Source: a virus
DNA length: 31,251 bases
Strand: one strand, 5' to 3'
IMG/VR virus record: IMGVR_UViG_3300034954_000061
Span: 1-31,251 of that record
Positions 22,640 through 29,680 of this stretch are shown here, one piece after another (position 1 is the stretch's first letter; every line of letters starts with the position of its first letter). Under the pieces are notes generated by a model. It ran no database searches. It was not told the origin of the DNA and saw only the letters and a list, made by a program, of their open reading frames with translations. The translations under genes and the position numbers were made by a program.

Positions 22640-23725
22640 AGACTTTTGGGCTATTGACTTTAGGAAATCCATATCTTCGTTGCCTTCACCTTTCCCAGCT
22701 AGTACTTTTGCACGCAGTACCTGGTCAGCATCTTGTTTCTGTTTAGAAACAGTTTTAGCTTTCCTCACTGGTGCCTTCTTAACTGGTAAGGCTTTGCGCT
22801 TTACAGAACCTTGCTTGATACCTTGCTTTAGTTGTCTGTAGTCATCTACAAACTTTACTATACTAGGATCAGTAACAGTATTTAAAACACTTTCGTTTAT
22901 TCCTTCTGCTAAAGCAAACTCACGTATAAGTTTAGCTCTACCTTCGTCGTAACCAGGTATCATAGTAGGAATAGTATCGTTAAAATGCTTTATTTGCTCA
23001 TTCCAAGCTTTCTGAGTTTCCTCCTGTGCTTGTTTTTGCACAGCAGCTGTTAATTGCTCTCGCTTGTTACGAGCAGTCCAATACTCTTTTTGCACTTGTT
23101 CACGCTCGTCTTTTAACTCACTTAAGTTGTATGAATCATTATCCTTACGTGCTTCTGTAATTTTTTCCTCGAGTTTATGGTATTGTTCCGCTAAGTCTTT
23201 TTCACTTGAATACAATACTGTTAAACTAGCTTTTGACATACCGTCAAGTTGTGCTAATTTATCTTGGTATTCTTTTTCAAGTTCTTTCCTAGCATCTCCA
23301 AGCTCTCGACCCTTCTTAGAAAGAGATTGTTCGGTAGCGTAACCTTTAATAAGATCACCAAAAGATACTTCAGTATCTGTACCGTCAATTTTAACGGATA
23401 CTTTAGCATCTAAGTCTAAGTCTTCTTGAGAATAAGTTTCAGTTTCTTGGGTAGCGGCTTCTTCAGCGGCATCCTCAACTGGCGCTTCTTCACTTTCTTC
23501 TTGGACTTCCTCTTCAACTTCTTCACTAACGGGTTCCTCAGACTCTTGGGTCTCTGAATCTGATTCTTCCGGGTCTAACTCAGGCACTTGCTCTTCGGGT
23601 AGAGATTGTGTAAAAGGCGAGCTTTTCACAATGTCAGCCAGCAACTGATCTTCTGTTCGACCTACATTGGCTTGGGAGTCATCCTGTTGGGTAGAGTCCA
23701 CTTGTGCTTCTGTATTATTATCCAT
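22625..23725 (-). CDS. Capsid scaffolding protein, 366 aa
   Basis: Composition shows three parts: a very acidic, Glu/Ser-rich N-terminus (about 1-100), a long charged coiled coil (about 140-245, including LGDARKELEKEYQDKLAQL and KDEREQVQKEYWTARNKREQ), and a basic C-terminal part (about 300-366, VKRKALPVKKAPVRKAKTV) that usually contacts the capsid. This is the classic scaffold layout and it sits directly upstream of the capsid gene. AAAGGAGG lies before the ATG. Start overlaps the previous gene by 8 bases. Confidence 0.85.
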   Translation of the reverse strand: MDNNTEAQVDSTQQDDSQANVGRTEDQLLADIVKSSPFTQSLPEEQVPELDPEESDSETQESEEPVSEEVEEEVQEESEEAPVEDAAEEAATQETETYSQEDLDLDAKVSVKIDGTDTEVSFGDLIKGYATEQSLSKKGRELGDARKELEKEYQDKLAQLDGMSKASLTVLYSSEKDLAEQYHKLEEKITEARKDNDSYNLSELKDEREQVQKEYWTARNKREQLTAAVQKQAQEETQKAWNEQIKHFNDTIPTMIPGYDEGRAKLIREFALAEGINESVLNTVTDPSIVKFVDDYRQLKQGIKQGSVKRKALPVKKAPVRKAKTVSKQKQDADQVLRAKVLAGKGEGNEDMDFLKSIAQKSLSNV

Positions 23726-23918
23726 TAGCTACCTCCTTTACCGGGGCTGCCTTAGAATTCTTTAATTCCTTTTTGTATATATCTTTTAAAGTATACAGAC
23801 TTACTAACAAACTACAGTTAACTTTTGTTTTACCTGCAGATCTCATAGAGTCATACTCTAAAGTATTTATCATTGTTTCTATATTATATAGTAGTTCGGT
23901 TTTATTTATTTCCCTCAC
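23718..23918 (-). CDS. Small helical protein upstream of scaffold, 66 aa
   Basis: I choose GTG at 23918 over ATG at 23924: the GAAGGAG site is only one base from the ATG but 7 bases from the GTG. The product is a helical, Lys/Leu-rich protein (REINKTELLYNIETMINTLE, then LLVSLYTLKDIYKKELKN). It overlaps both neighbours slightly. No family recognised; a head-assembly accessory role is only suggested by position. Confidence 0.6.
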   Translation of the reverse strand: MREINKTELLYNIETMINTLEYDSMRSAGKTKVNCSLLVSLYTLKDIYKKELKNSKAAPVKEVANG

Positions 23919-24240
23919 TCTCATTCTCCTTCATTATAGGTACATTTTTTCCATAAGTCTCAATATTTATCATCTTTTCTTTGACACTACCAAGTGCCAT
24001 TGCAGTTGCGTATAAAAACTCTCGAGACTTAGTTTCGTGAGGCTCGGTCTTTAACCATTGTAAAAACAGATCTACTAGTATATCACCATATGCTTCATCA
24101 AAAAACTCATCCCGTTCTCTAGCTGCGAACTTACCTTGTACATGAGCTCGCCTAGCTAGTTCTTCCGGGTGTATCTTATGATTACCATAGGATTTAGTAT
24201 TACTTAGCCTCTTCTCAGCCGTCGCTTTATACTTATCCAT
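23902..24240 (-). CDS. Hypothetical protein in the head cluster, 112 aa
   Basis: A soluble, mainly helical protein. Central segment ERDEFFDEAYGDILVDLFLQ, then WLKTEPHETKSREFLYATAM and ALGSVKEKM. AAGGA is placed 7 nt before the ATG. It lies between Hsp20 and the scaffold. No motif I know; conserved-looking helices suggest a head-morphogenesis accessory. Its last bases overlap the next gene. Confidence 0.7.
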   Translation of the reverse strand: MDKYKATAEKRLSNTKSYGNHKIHPEELARRAHVQGKFAARERDEFFDEAYGDILVDLFLQWLKTEPHETKSREFLYATAMALGSVKEKMINIETYGKNVPIMKENESEGNK

Positions 24241-24247
24241 TTTGTCC

Positions 24248-24664
24248 TTATTTTATTTTAATCGTTCTAGGTTTTTTCTCTTCAGGAAGTATCTTTTCTA
24301 ATTTAATAGTAAGTAAACCACAAAGCAAAGATGCGTCTTTTACAACTACATCTTCAGCTAGTGTAAACTTTTTATGAAACTTTCTGTAAGAAATACCTCG
24401 ATAAATTTTATCGTTATCATCTTTATTTTCTTTTACAGATTTAATAGATAGCATGCCATCAGCTACTGTAACTTCTATTTCAGACTTGTCAAAGCCAGCT
24501 ACTGCCATTTCTATCTTAAATTTTTCTGCATCCTCCTTTACAATATTAAACGGAGGATAAGTATCCGTATTTGTATTTTCTGCTAACCTTTCTACTAATC
24601 TATCAAAACCAATAGTGTAGGGTGTGTAATTATTGAACCAATCAATTATTTCTAAATGTCTCAT
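24248..24664 (-). CDS. Small heat-shock protein, Hsp20/IbpA type, 138 aa
   Basis: The frame is open upstream, but I choose ATG at 24664 (MRHLEIIDW), preceded by AAGGAG with 7-nt spacing. The alpha-crystallin domain spans about 35-125: TYPPFNIVKEDAEKFKIEMA, VAGFDKSEIEV, then YRGISYRKFHKKFTLAEDV and CGLLTIKLEKILPEE. The tail ends RTIKIK, giving the I-x-I motif that docks dimers. N-terminal IGFDRL matches IbpA-type proteins. The role is ATP-independent holding of unfolding proteins; its place between portal and scaffold suggests a capsid-assembly helper. Hsp20 genes are known from marine phages. Confidence 0.93.
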   Translation of the reverse strand: MRHLEIIDWFNNYTPYTIGFDRLVERLAENTNTDTYPPFNIVKEDAEKFKIEMAVAGFDKSEIEVTVADGMLSIKSVKENKDDNDKIYRGISYRKFHKKFTLAEDVVVKDASLLCGLLTIKLEKILPEEKKPRTIKIK

Positions 24665-24674
24665 TTGTTTCTCC

Positions 24675-24752
24675 TTAAAAAGCAAGATAATAAATGCATA
24701 AAACACCTAAGATAACCATAAGAATATGCGTTATCAAAGCTTCTTTATTCAT
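24675..24752 (-). CDS. Single-helix membrane peptide, 25 aa
   Basis: ATG at 24752 follows directly on the TAA of the 98-aa gene, and the frame closes at TAA 24675, just before the Hsp20 ribosome site. The product starts MNKEALITHILMVILGVLC and ends IYYLAF, almost all one hydrophobic helix. It has no separate ribosome site, so it would rely on coupling. Precise packing between two genes supports it, but at 25 codons chance is not excluded. Confidence 0.5.
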   Translation of the reverse strand: MNKEALITHILMVILGVLCIYYLAF

Positions 24753-25049
24753 TTATGCAATCAGCGTGTTATATACAATCTCACCATTTTGTGCAGATGT
24801 ACCATGTGCTGTTGTTAAACTAGTTAATGTTTGGGCTCCATCATCTAGCCCAGTTACTATTTTAAACGACTTTGCAGCACAGTGAATACCTGTTTGTACA
24901 TCTGTACCCGCTGTAGCTACATTAAATGTAATAGCCGCATCAGAGTCATTAGTAACAATAATACTTCCAGCTCCTGAGCCAGCAGCAGTTGTTACTGTAC
25001 CTGATTGTGTGCCTCCAACTCCTGAAGCATTAATTGTTACTGTTCCCAT
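24753..25049 (-). CDS. Small beta-rich protein after portal, 98 aa
   Basis: A Gly/Thr/Ala-rich, strand-rich protein: MGTVTINASGVGGTQSGTVT, then GAGSIIVTNDSDAAITFNVA and a C-terminus GTSAQNGEIVYNTLIA. AGGAGG lies before the ATG, and its first 20 bases overlap the portal end. No signal peptide or catalytic motif. Size, composition and place among head genes fit a capsid decoration or head-fibre protein, but this is inference. Confidence 0.65.
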   Translation of the reverse strand: MGTVTINASGVGGTQSGTVTTAAGSGAGSIIVTNDSDAAITFNVATAGTDVQTGIHCAAKSFKIVTGLDDGAQTLTSLTTAHGTSAQNGEIVYNTLIA

Positions 25050-27186
25050 TTTTTCCTCCTAAAATGCTACTTGCCATCATTAATATTTCGTCATAGCTCG
25101 GATGAGGTGGTATTTGTGCCCCTTCCTTCTGAGCTTTAACACTAAGTTCTGCCCATTGCTGAAAATGTTTATCTATAGCAACAGCTAGTTGTCTAGCATT
25201 ATCGTCCATAGTATTTTTAGCTTGAGCGTTTGTATAGGCAACATTGGCTTCTTGTAACTTAACATCACTCATTGCTTTTTGCATAGCCGCGTCTCTAGTT
25301 GTTTTAGCGGCTTGCGATTGCAACTGTATTGCTTTCATAGCTTTTTGCCTAAACTCGTCTTTATTATAATCTTCTAAAAAATCGTTACTATCTAAATTCA
25401 TAGCTTCTATTATTTTAGTAGCTAATACTGCAGGAGCTTCTGGCTTTATAGCCATACCTGCTCCTTGTTTATTTAAAGCCGGGAGAACTTCTGCACCTAT
25501 TTGTCTCAACTTGTTTAGTCGAGTGCTGTTACTATTTTCTCCTATATCAAGAAGAATTTCAACTTCCATCTTACTTGGTAGTGCGTTCATATCTATAGTT
25601 TTGTATACATTATTCATATTAAAAGAAAGTTTTCTTTTCATATTTTTATGCATAGTAGTATAGACCCCAGCAATTAACCGCTTAAATCCTGTTTCAGCAA
25701 ATCTCCGCGCAATATGAGATATACGCTTCTGGGCTGCTGATTGAACAGCGGCAAATTTTTGCTCAGAGTTACCTGATACGTACAAAGTATCATTAAGACC
25801 TTGTACTGTTTTACTCATACCTGTAGCTTGTTCTTTTATTGTTTGTAAATGATTTAATAAAGGAACTGTACCTGTAGATATAGTTTCAGGTGGTAGAGTT
25901 GTTACTGATCCTTGCGGATTACCGTTTGTAGGTATAATCTGCTTTGGTTTCATGTTTTGTAAAGCAGAAAAATCTACTACGTTTGGATCAGCAAGCTTTG
26001 GAGCATAGTTAGTTAGGTAAGTATTTTCTACAAAACCTCTTAATATTGCTGTGTTTGCTAATGTAGAGCTTCTTGTAAAGTCTGCCATTGACAAACCATA
26101 AAACTCAAATGGTATATCAATAGGAACTATAGAAGCTAGTGGTATTTCATCAACGTCATTTTCATATATAATATGATTACCAATAGTCATGATGTGTTTT
26201 AGCTCAGCAATACCATCTCCATCTCTATCTACTCTTATCCAGCATTCTGTAACGTTTACATTTATATTTGCTTCTAATGGTACTTCATATGATTCAGCAG
26301 ATCCTTGCCAATACTCTTGCCCTGTTACATGCTTTCTAGCTGCAACATCTTGTGAGTACTTAGCAGAACCTAACCATGAAGTATCATGCATAGTATCAAA
26401 ATCTATATCATCAGATACTTCTGGATAATACTTTCGTATTTCAGATCTTGACATTTGTGTCTGTATTCCTACAAACTGAGCATCAGATATACATGTAGAC
26501 TCTCGTGATATTCTAAAATTTTCTGGTGGTATTAGTTCTAGTTTTACTTTAGACTTATCTATTTTCTTTCTAACTCTAACGTCAACATAAACTAATTCTA
26601 ATTCATCTTCCTGTGTTATTTCAGATTTAACAGGTCTGTTTTCAAACTCTAATTCTCCAATAACTTCTACATTGTCATCAGCTAATATTTCATCTAGTTT
26701 TACCTGTGTTATTTCTTCGTAATCTTCAAACACATAATCGTAATCTTCTACAAAGTCCCATCTACATACAGAGTTTTTCCATAGTAAAGCAGCTTTAATC
26801 CATTGTGACATAAACTCCCAACCATTGTTTTGTTTAAACATACAATAGTTAACTATATCACTAGCGTCTTTTGCAGACTTAAATGCTGCTGGACTATCAT
26901 CGTAAGGCACAAACCTAGCTAGCTTATGATTATTTAAAAACAAATCAGATAAAATAGCAGTGTATGCTTCTATAACTTCAGTAGTAGAAGTATCAACAAT
27001 AGTGGAAACTCCTTGTGGTGATAAATGATCTGACGGAACTCCAGCGTATTCATAAGTTGCTTTCAGTCTTTCTCTAGCTAAGTCAGAACTATTAAGAAAG
27101 TCACCAGTACTGTTTTGAACTCCCATTTCGATAAGATTAATGAGTTGCTCGTCGGTAACTGGTTCTTTATAACCGTACCTTTTCAT
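25030..27186 (-). CDS. Portal protein (P22/SU10-like large portal), 718 aa
   Basis: A 718-aa protein placed between the terminase/lysis genes and the scaffold/capsid genes. Typical portal segments include RARLKATYEYAG-like start (here ERLKATYEYAGVPS), VDTSTTEVIEAYTAIL, and a wing and stem region with TECWIRVDRDGDGIAELKHI. The stem/crown part has IPFEFYGLSMADFTRSS and LNHLQTIKEQATGMSKTVQG. A long helical C-terminus (about 600-690) would form the barrel inside the head. The DRDGDGIAE stretch (D320, D322, D324, E328) is like a calcium-binding loop, common in such portals. The ATG overlaps the previous stop as TAATG. Confidence 0.88.
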   Translation of the reverse strand: MKRYGYKEPVTDEQLINLIEMGVQNSTGDFLNSSDLARERLKATYEYAGVPSDHLSPQGVSTIVDTSTTEVIEAYTAILSDLFLNNHKLARFVPYDDSPAAFKSAKDASDIVNYCMFKQNNGWEFMSQWIKAALLWKNSVCRWDFVEDYDYVFEDYEEITQVKLDEILADDNVEVIGELEFENRPVKSEITQEDELELVYVDVRVRKKIDKSKVKLELIPPENFRISRESTCISDAQFVGIQTQMSRSEIRKYYPEVSDDIDFDTMHDTSWLGSAKYSQDVAARKHVTGQEYWQGSAESYEVPLEANINVNVTECWIRVDRDGDGIAELKHIMTIGNHIIYENDVDEIPLASIVPIDIPFEFYGLSMADFTRSSTLANTAILRGFVENTYLTNYAPKLADPNVVDFSALQNMKPKQIIPTNGNPQGSVTTLPPETISTGTVPLLNHLQTIKEQATGMSKTVQGLNDTLYVSGNSEQKFAAVQSAAQKRISHIARRFAETGFKRLIAGVYTTMHKNMKRKLSFNMNNVYKTIDMNALPSKMEVEILLDIGENSNSTRLNKLRQIGAEVLPALNKQGAGMAIKPEAPAVLATKIIEAMNLDSNDFLEDYNKDEFRQKAMKAIQLQSQAAKTTRDAAMQKAMSDVKLQEANVAYTNAQAKNTMDDNARQLAVAIDKHFQQWAELSVKAQKEGAQIPPHPSYDEILMMASSILGGKNGNSNN

Positions 27187-27344
27187 TAATACTTACCTCC
27201 TATTTTTAAATAAGTTCTTGCTGCCTTTTCTAATTCAGCAGCTGTATATTCTTTAGGTTTAGGAAGAGGTTTGTCTAATACCTCTTTAGTTGTTTTTTCT
27301 TTTTTCTGTTGCTGAATTACAGCATCCTGTATATATCTAGTCAT
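27186..27344 (-). CDS. Small charged protein before the portal, 52 aa
   Basis: ATG at 27344 with GGGAG 6 nt upstream; the stop overlaps the portal start as TAATG. The peptide starts MTRYIQDAVIQQQKKEKTTK, has a Pro/Lys linker (DKPLPKPKEY) and a second helix (TAAELEKAARTYLKIGGKY). Its end carries the GGAGG ribosome site for the portal. Function unknown; coupling to the portal suggests a head role. Confidence 0.8.
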   Translation of the reverse strand: MTRYIQDAVIQQQKKEKTTKEVLDKPLPKPKEYTAAELEKAARTYLKIGGKY

Positions 27345-27367
27345 GATCCGCTCCCGGGTTCATTCAA

Positions 27368-27841
27368 TCAATTAAACATTAATTCAAAGTGAGGGCCATC
27401 GATAAATGGTCGTCTACCTTGTGATCTCCTTAAATCAACGTATTTATTCATAGCTTCTTCAGCAGTGCCTGGATAATCCCTAATGTCACCTTCAGACCAA
27501 GCAGCTCCCCACTTAACAGCTATATTATTTTTCTTAGCAGCTTCTTTCATTGCATCACATATATCATCGTATACATTTATTTCCCAGCAAGGTTCTCCAT
27601 CAACATATGCCATTAGATCTACAGCATGACAAAACCCATCTTCTTGTTTTAAATGTTTGCTTTTCATAGTTTGTGATCTGCCAGCAGCTACTAGCTTTTC
27701 TTGTTCTTCTACAGTTCTTACACCATATATAACACCAAAGTCTATCTTAGTTAGCTCAATGGCATCTTTTACAACAGAATTTAAATATGGATGTACACCA
27801 ACTAATTTCTGAAACGATCTTTGTGATAATTTAAAAGCCAT
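27368..27841 (-). CDS. Endolysin, M15-type L,D/D,D-peptidase, 157 aa
   Basis: The zinc peptidase pattern is visible: substrate-binding IYGVRTVEEQEKLVAAGRS, zinc ligands in SKHLKQEDGFCHAVDL (H63 and D75), a segment KWGAAW, and the closing DGPHFEL with probable catalytic D148 and zinc ligand H151. Such enzymes cut the peptide stems of peptidoglycan, as T5 endolysin does. Oddities: a longer-than-usual spacer between the first His and Asp (with Cys71) and about 30 residues between KWGAAW and DGPHFEL. No signal peptide, so release needs a holin. AAAGGA precedes the ATG. Confidence 0.88.
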   Translation of the reverse strand: MAFKLSQRSFQKLVGVHPYLNSVVKDAIELTKIDFGVIYGVRTVEEQEKLVAAGRSQTMKSKHLKQEDGFCHAVDLMAYVDGEPCWEINVYDDICDAMKEAAKKNNIAVKWGAAWSEGDIRDYPGTAEEAMNKYVDLRRSQGRRPFIDGPHFELMFN

Positions 27842-27852
27842 AACTTTCCTTT

Positions 27853-28170
27853 CTATTTCTTGCTCATATAGGCTGTTGTACCCATATATGCTCCTACTAT
27901 ACCCGCGCCACTAATATAAAATAAATTACTAATATCTGATAATGCAGTTACTCTATCCAAAGGTACAATAAACATTACCACCGTGAACGCACCCATTCCG
28001 ATAAGTGTCCAAGTGGCCATTCGTCTTTGTGCACGCTGTTTCCGTAAATTATGCTCGACTTCTTTAATTTCTTTGACATGCCGCAATTCTTCATCTGTGA
28101 CGATTCCATCGCCGTCCTCGTCATACTCATTGTACTTGCTACCTTTTTGTAAGGATTTCGTATCTTCCAC
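27853..28170 (-). CDS. Two-helix membrane protein with an EF-hand, holin-like, 105 aa
   Basis: GTG at 28170 is the start for this frame, with GAGG 8 nt upstream. Residues 17-28 (DEDGDGIVTDEE) are a perfect EF-hand calcium loop: acidic at 1, 3 and 5, Gly at 6, hydrophobic at 8, Glu at 12. A charged helix (30-50) is followed by two membrane helices (about 52-70 and 82-102). Location directly before the endolysin and its size suit a holin or lysis regulator. An ATG two bases upstream opens a 65-aa frame that lacks these features and is rejected. Confidence 0.8.
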   Translation of the reverse strand: MEDTKSLQKGSKYNEYDEDGDGIVTDEELRHVKEIKEVEHNLRKQRAQRRMATWTLIGMGAFTVVMFIVPLDRVTALSDISNLFYISGAGIVGAYMGTTAYMSKK

Positions 28171-28180
28171 ATTTATTACC

Positions 28181-28588
28181 TCAGTTAAGATTTTTAGGTT
28201 CTACACCAAATTGTATTTCGATATCATCTAGTGCTTCTTGTAATTCTTCGTCAGTCAAGTCAGCAGTTTTAGTTACTTGATTTATATCTTGTCTTTGTAG
28301 TTTAGGCGCTTCAAACTCTGCTAATACTGTTGCTAATCGTGTAGCTTCATCCATATCTTCTACAGATAAAGCTTTTGTCATAGCTATTTTTAATACATCT
28401 AAAGCCGCAGGAGCATCATCTTTAATTTCTTCCTTTAAAGCTTTCCAGTCGTTTAATGTAAGTTTCAATGCTTCTCGCGCCTCTTTATTAGCTTTACGCG
28501 CTATAACAGAATTCTTTTGGCCGGCGCGCGCACCTTCTTTAGAGAAGGGGCGCAGATTCTTTAGTGAGTTAGGGTGTACTTTGCTCAT
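28181..28588 (-). CDS. Putative small terminase subunit, 135 aa
   Basis: The N-terminus is basic: SLKNLRPFSKEGARAGQKNS, then VIARKANKEAREALKLTLND, resembling a DNA-binding start with the NLRPF...GA/GQ pattern of phage terminase-associated proteins. The rest is helical (about 40-100) and acidic at the end (LTDEELQEALDDIEIQFGVE), which may contact the large subunit. It lies six genes downstream of terL in the packaging region. The ATG overlaps the previous stop as ATGA, with only a weak ribosome site. The assignment is tentative because no conserved motif is decisive. Its first about 100 bases are GC-rich. Confidence 0.5.
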   Translation of the reverse strand: MSKVHPNSLKNLRPFSKEGARAGQKNSVIARKANKEAREALKLTLNDWKALKEEIKDDAPAALDVLKIAMTKALSVEDMDEATRLATVLAEFEAPKLQRQDINQVTKTADLTDEELQEALDDIEIQFGVEPKNLN

Positions 28589-28887
28589 GATTTCTTCTTC
28601 TTTTTAGAACCTCTAGCTTTAGCAGCTAAGTCTTTATCAGCTCCTCCCCATGTACCTGGCTTCTTAGCGATAAATGAGTTTACTCTAGCCATAGCCCATT
28701 GTTGTGGTGACTTAACTCCTGGTCTTGTACCTGTAGTCTTAGCAGCTCCTATACCTCTTCTGTATACTGCGCTTAGTACACTTGCAGGTATTCCTGATTC
28801 TGCAGCTTTTTTAGCTATACCAGTTTTCTTAGTACTCTTACCGGTACCTTTGCTTTTAGGAAATTTCTTTTTTGTAAGTTTTACCAT
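28585..28887 (-). CDS. Small basic protein (DUF5824-like), 100 aa
   Basis: The C-terminal block reads AAKTTGTRPGVKSPQQWAMA, then RVNSFIAKKPGTWGGADKDL, which I remember as the DUF5824 family of aquatic phages and related elements. The N-terminal part is Lys-rich (KKKFPKSKGTGKSTKKTG) with a central helix (SVLSAVYRRGIGAA). It is one base away from the previous gene. Function is not known; the charge suggests a DNA- or capsid-bound protein. Confidence 0.75.
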   Translation of the reverse strand: MVKLTKKKFPKSKGTGKSTKKTGIAKKAAESGIPASVLSAVYRRGIGAAKTTGTRPGVKSPQQWAMARVNSFIAKKPGTWGGADKDLAAKARGSKKKKKS

Positions 28888-28888
28888 G

Positions 28889-29128
28889 TTAACATTTCCA
28901 CCTTCTTCTAGCTGCTTTACCTCGTTCGCTTGTCCAACCTTTAGATCTAGCGCAAAAAGACTTTCTACGTTTTGCAGCTTTACTTCCAGGCTTTACTTTA
29001 CCGGTTACAGCGGTTTTTAATTTAGATCCAGGATTAGCACGTCTGTACTTTGCTACTCCTTTTGCGGTTAAGCCAGCTCCCTTTTTAGTGGGTAACTTCT
29101 CACCTCTTCCAACAGATAAGTTTACCAT
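28889..29128 (-). CDS. Small basic protein (DUF6321-like), 79 aa
   Basis: The sequence has GAGLTAKGVAKYRRANPGSK, then TGKVKPGSKAAKRRKSFCAR and SKGW, the repeating basic pattern I remember as DUF6321, common in marine phages near terminase and portal genes. It is extremely basic and has two cysteines (C59 and the last residue). The ATG follows directly on the TAA of the 27-aa gene. Function unknown; possibly DNA-binding. Confidence 0.8.
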   Translation of the reverse strand: MVNLSVGRGEKLPTKKGAGLTAKGVAKYRRANPGSKLKTAVTGKVKPGSKAAKRRKSFCARSKGWTSERGKAARRRWKC

Positions 29129-29212
29129 TTACTTATTCTCAGTGCAAGTACAGTCATCATTGCATTTACGATTTAGTATCGCACAGAATATTCTTTTTAA
29201 GTATCTATACAT
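29129..29212 (-). CDS. Tiny Cys-rich peptide, 27 aa
   Basis: ATG at 29212 has AGAGG 7 nt upstream; TAA at 29129 is followed directly by the next ATG. The peptide starts MYRYLKRIFCAILNRKCNDD and ends with CTCTENK. It has a basic amphipathic or hydrophobic first half and four cysteines (C10, C17, C21, C23) that could bind metal or anchor to a membrane. It is the first gene after the second motif copy. The good ribosome site and exact packing support it; function unknown. Confidence 0.7.
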   Translation of the reverse strand: MYRYLKRIFCAILNRKCNDDCTCTENK

Positions 29213-29219
29213 GTGATAA

Positions 29220-29252
29220 CCTCTACTTTATAAAATTCTCTAATAGGGGACA
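29220..29252 (-). promoter_or_regulatory. Candidate promoter motif (copy 2) with weak RBS hairpin
   Basis: Minus-strand TGTCCCCTATTAGAGA (29252-29237) lies 2 nt after the SleB stop and 24 nt before the ATG of the 27-aa gene. It matches copy 1 (11894-11909) at 15 of 16 bases. CCCCTATT can pair with AGTAGAGG (29227-29220), one mismatch and one wobble, masking the ribosome site as at nrdJ. The match is seen directly; promoter or RNA-switch function is inferred. Confidence 0.4.
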
Positions 29253-29254
29253 GG

Positions 29255-29680
29255 TTACTTTTCCCAGCGATAAAAGATATGTTTATCTATTCTAGTTGTA
29301 CGCTTTTTAGTCTTAGCCCATGCAGGTCTAACGTAGCTTGCATGATAGTGAGTAGCTCCATCGGTTACGTCTATATTAATAGTTTCAGTCATTATTATAG
29401 ATGCGTGACGTATAGCATTACTCCAAGCTTTACTATCTCTATTAGGTTCATCAGACTTACCATCACAGTACCAGCTAAACTGGCATTTACCTATAACTAC
29501 TTTACCGTTTCTATAGGTCAGTCCTTGCTTAACTACTTCACATACTGTATCAGGGTATCTATTATCTTCTACTCGATTCATTACTACTTGTGCTACTGCA
29601 AACTGTCCTAGCATAGACTGGTTTTTTGCCTCATGATATATATTTGCTGCCATGCACATTAGTGCTGTTTCTAGTATCAT
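29255..29680 (-). CDS. Cell wall hydrolase, SleB (Hydrolase_2) type, 141 aa
   Basis: I choose ATG at 29680 over GTG six bases upstream: it overlaps the terminase stop as ATGA and has GAGG 5 nt before it. The domain fills the protein: ANIYHEAKNQSMLGQFAVAQ with the catalytic Glu of YHEA (E17), VVMNRVEDNRYPDTVCEVV, GKCQFSWYCDG, and late THYHASYVRPAW. The family cleaves peptidoglycan glycan strands, as in spore-cortex SleB and many phage enzymes. No signal peptide. It may be the second endolysin or a virion enzyme; its place between terminase and small basic genes does not decide. Confidence 0.9.
   Translation of the reverse strand: MILETALMCMAANIYHEAKNQSMLGQFAVAQVVMNRVEDNRYPDTVCEVVKQGLTYRNGKVVIGKCQFSWYCDGKSDEPNRDSKAWSNAIRHASIIMTETINIDVTDGATHYHASYVRPAWAKTKKRTTRIDKHIFYRWEK

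Noticed and set aside
25030-27186. EF-hand-like DRDGDGIAE in the portal as a novel calcium site
   Set aside because: This loop is, from memory, common in large portals of this type, so it is noted in the portal entry but not treated as novel.
27975-28172. 65-codon frame starting with an ATG two bases before the EF-hand gene start
   Set aside because: Lacks the EF-hand and membrane helices and has irregular composition; the GTG frame has a better spaced GAGG.
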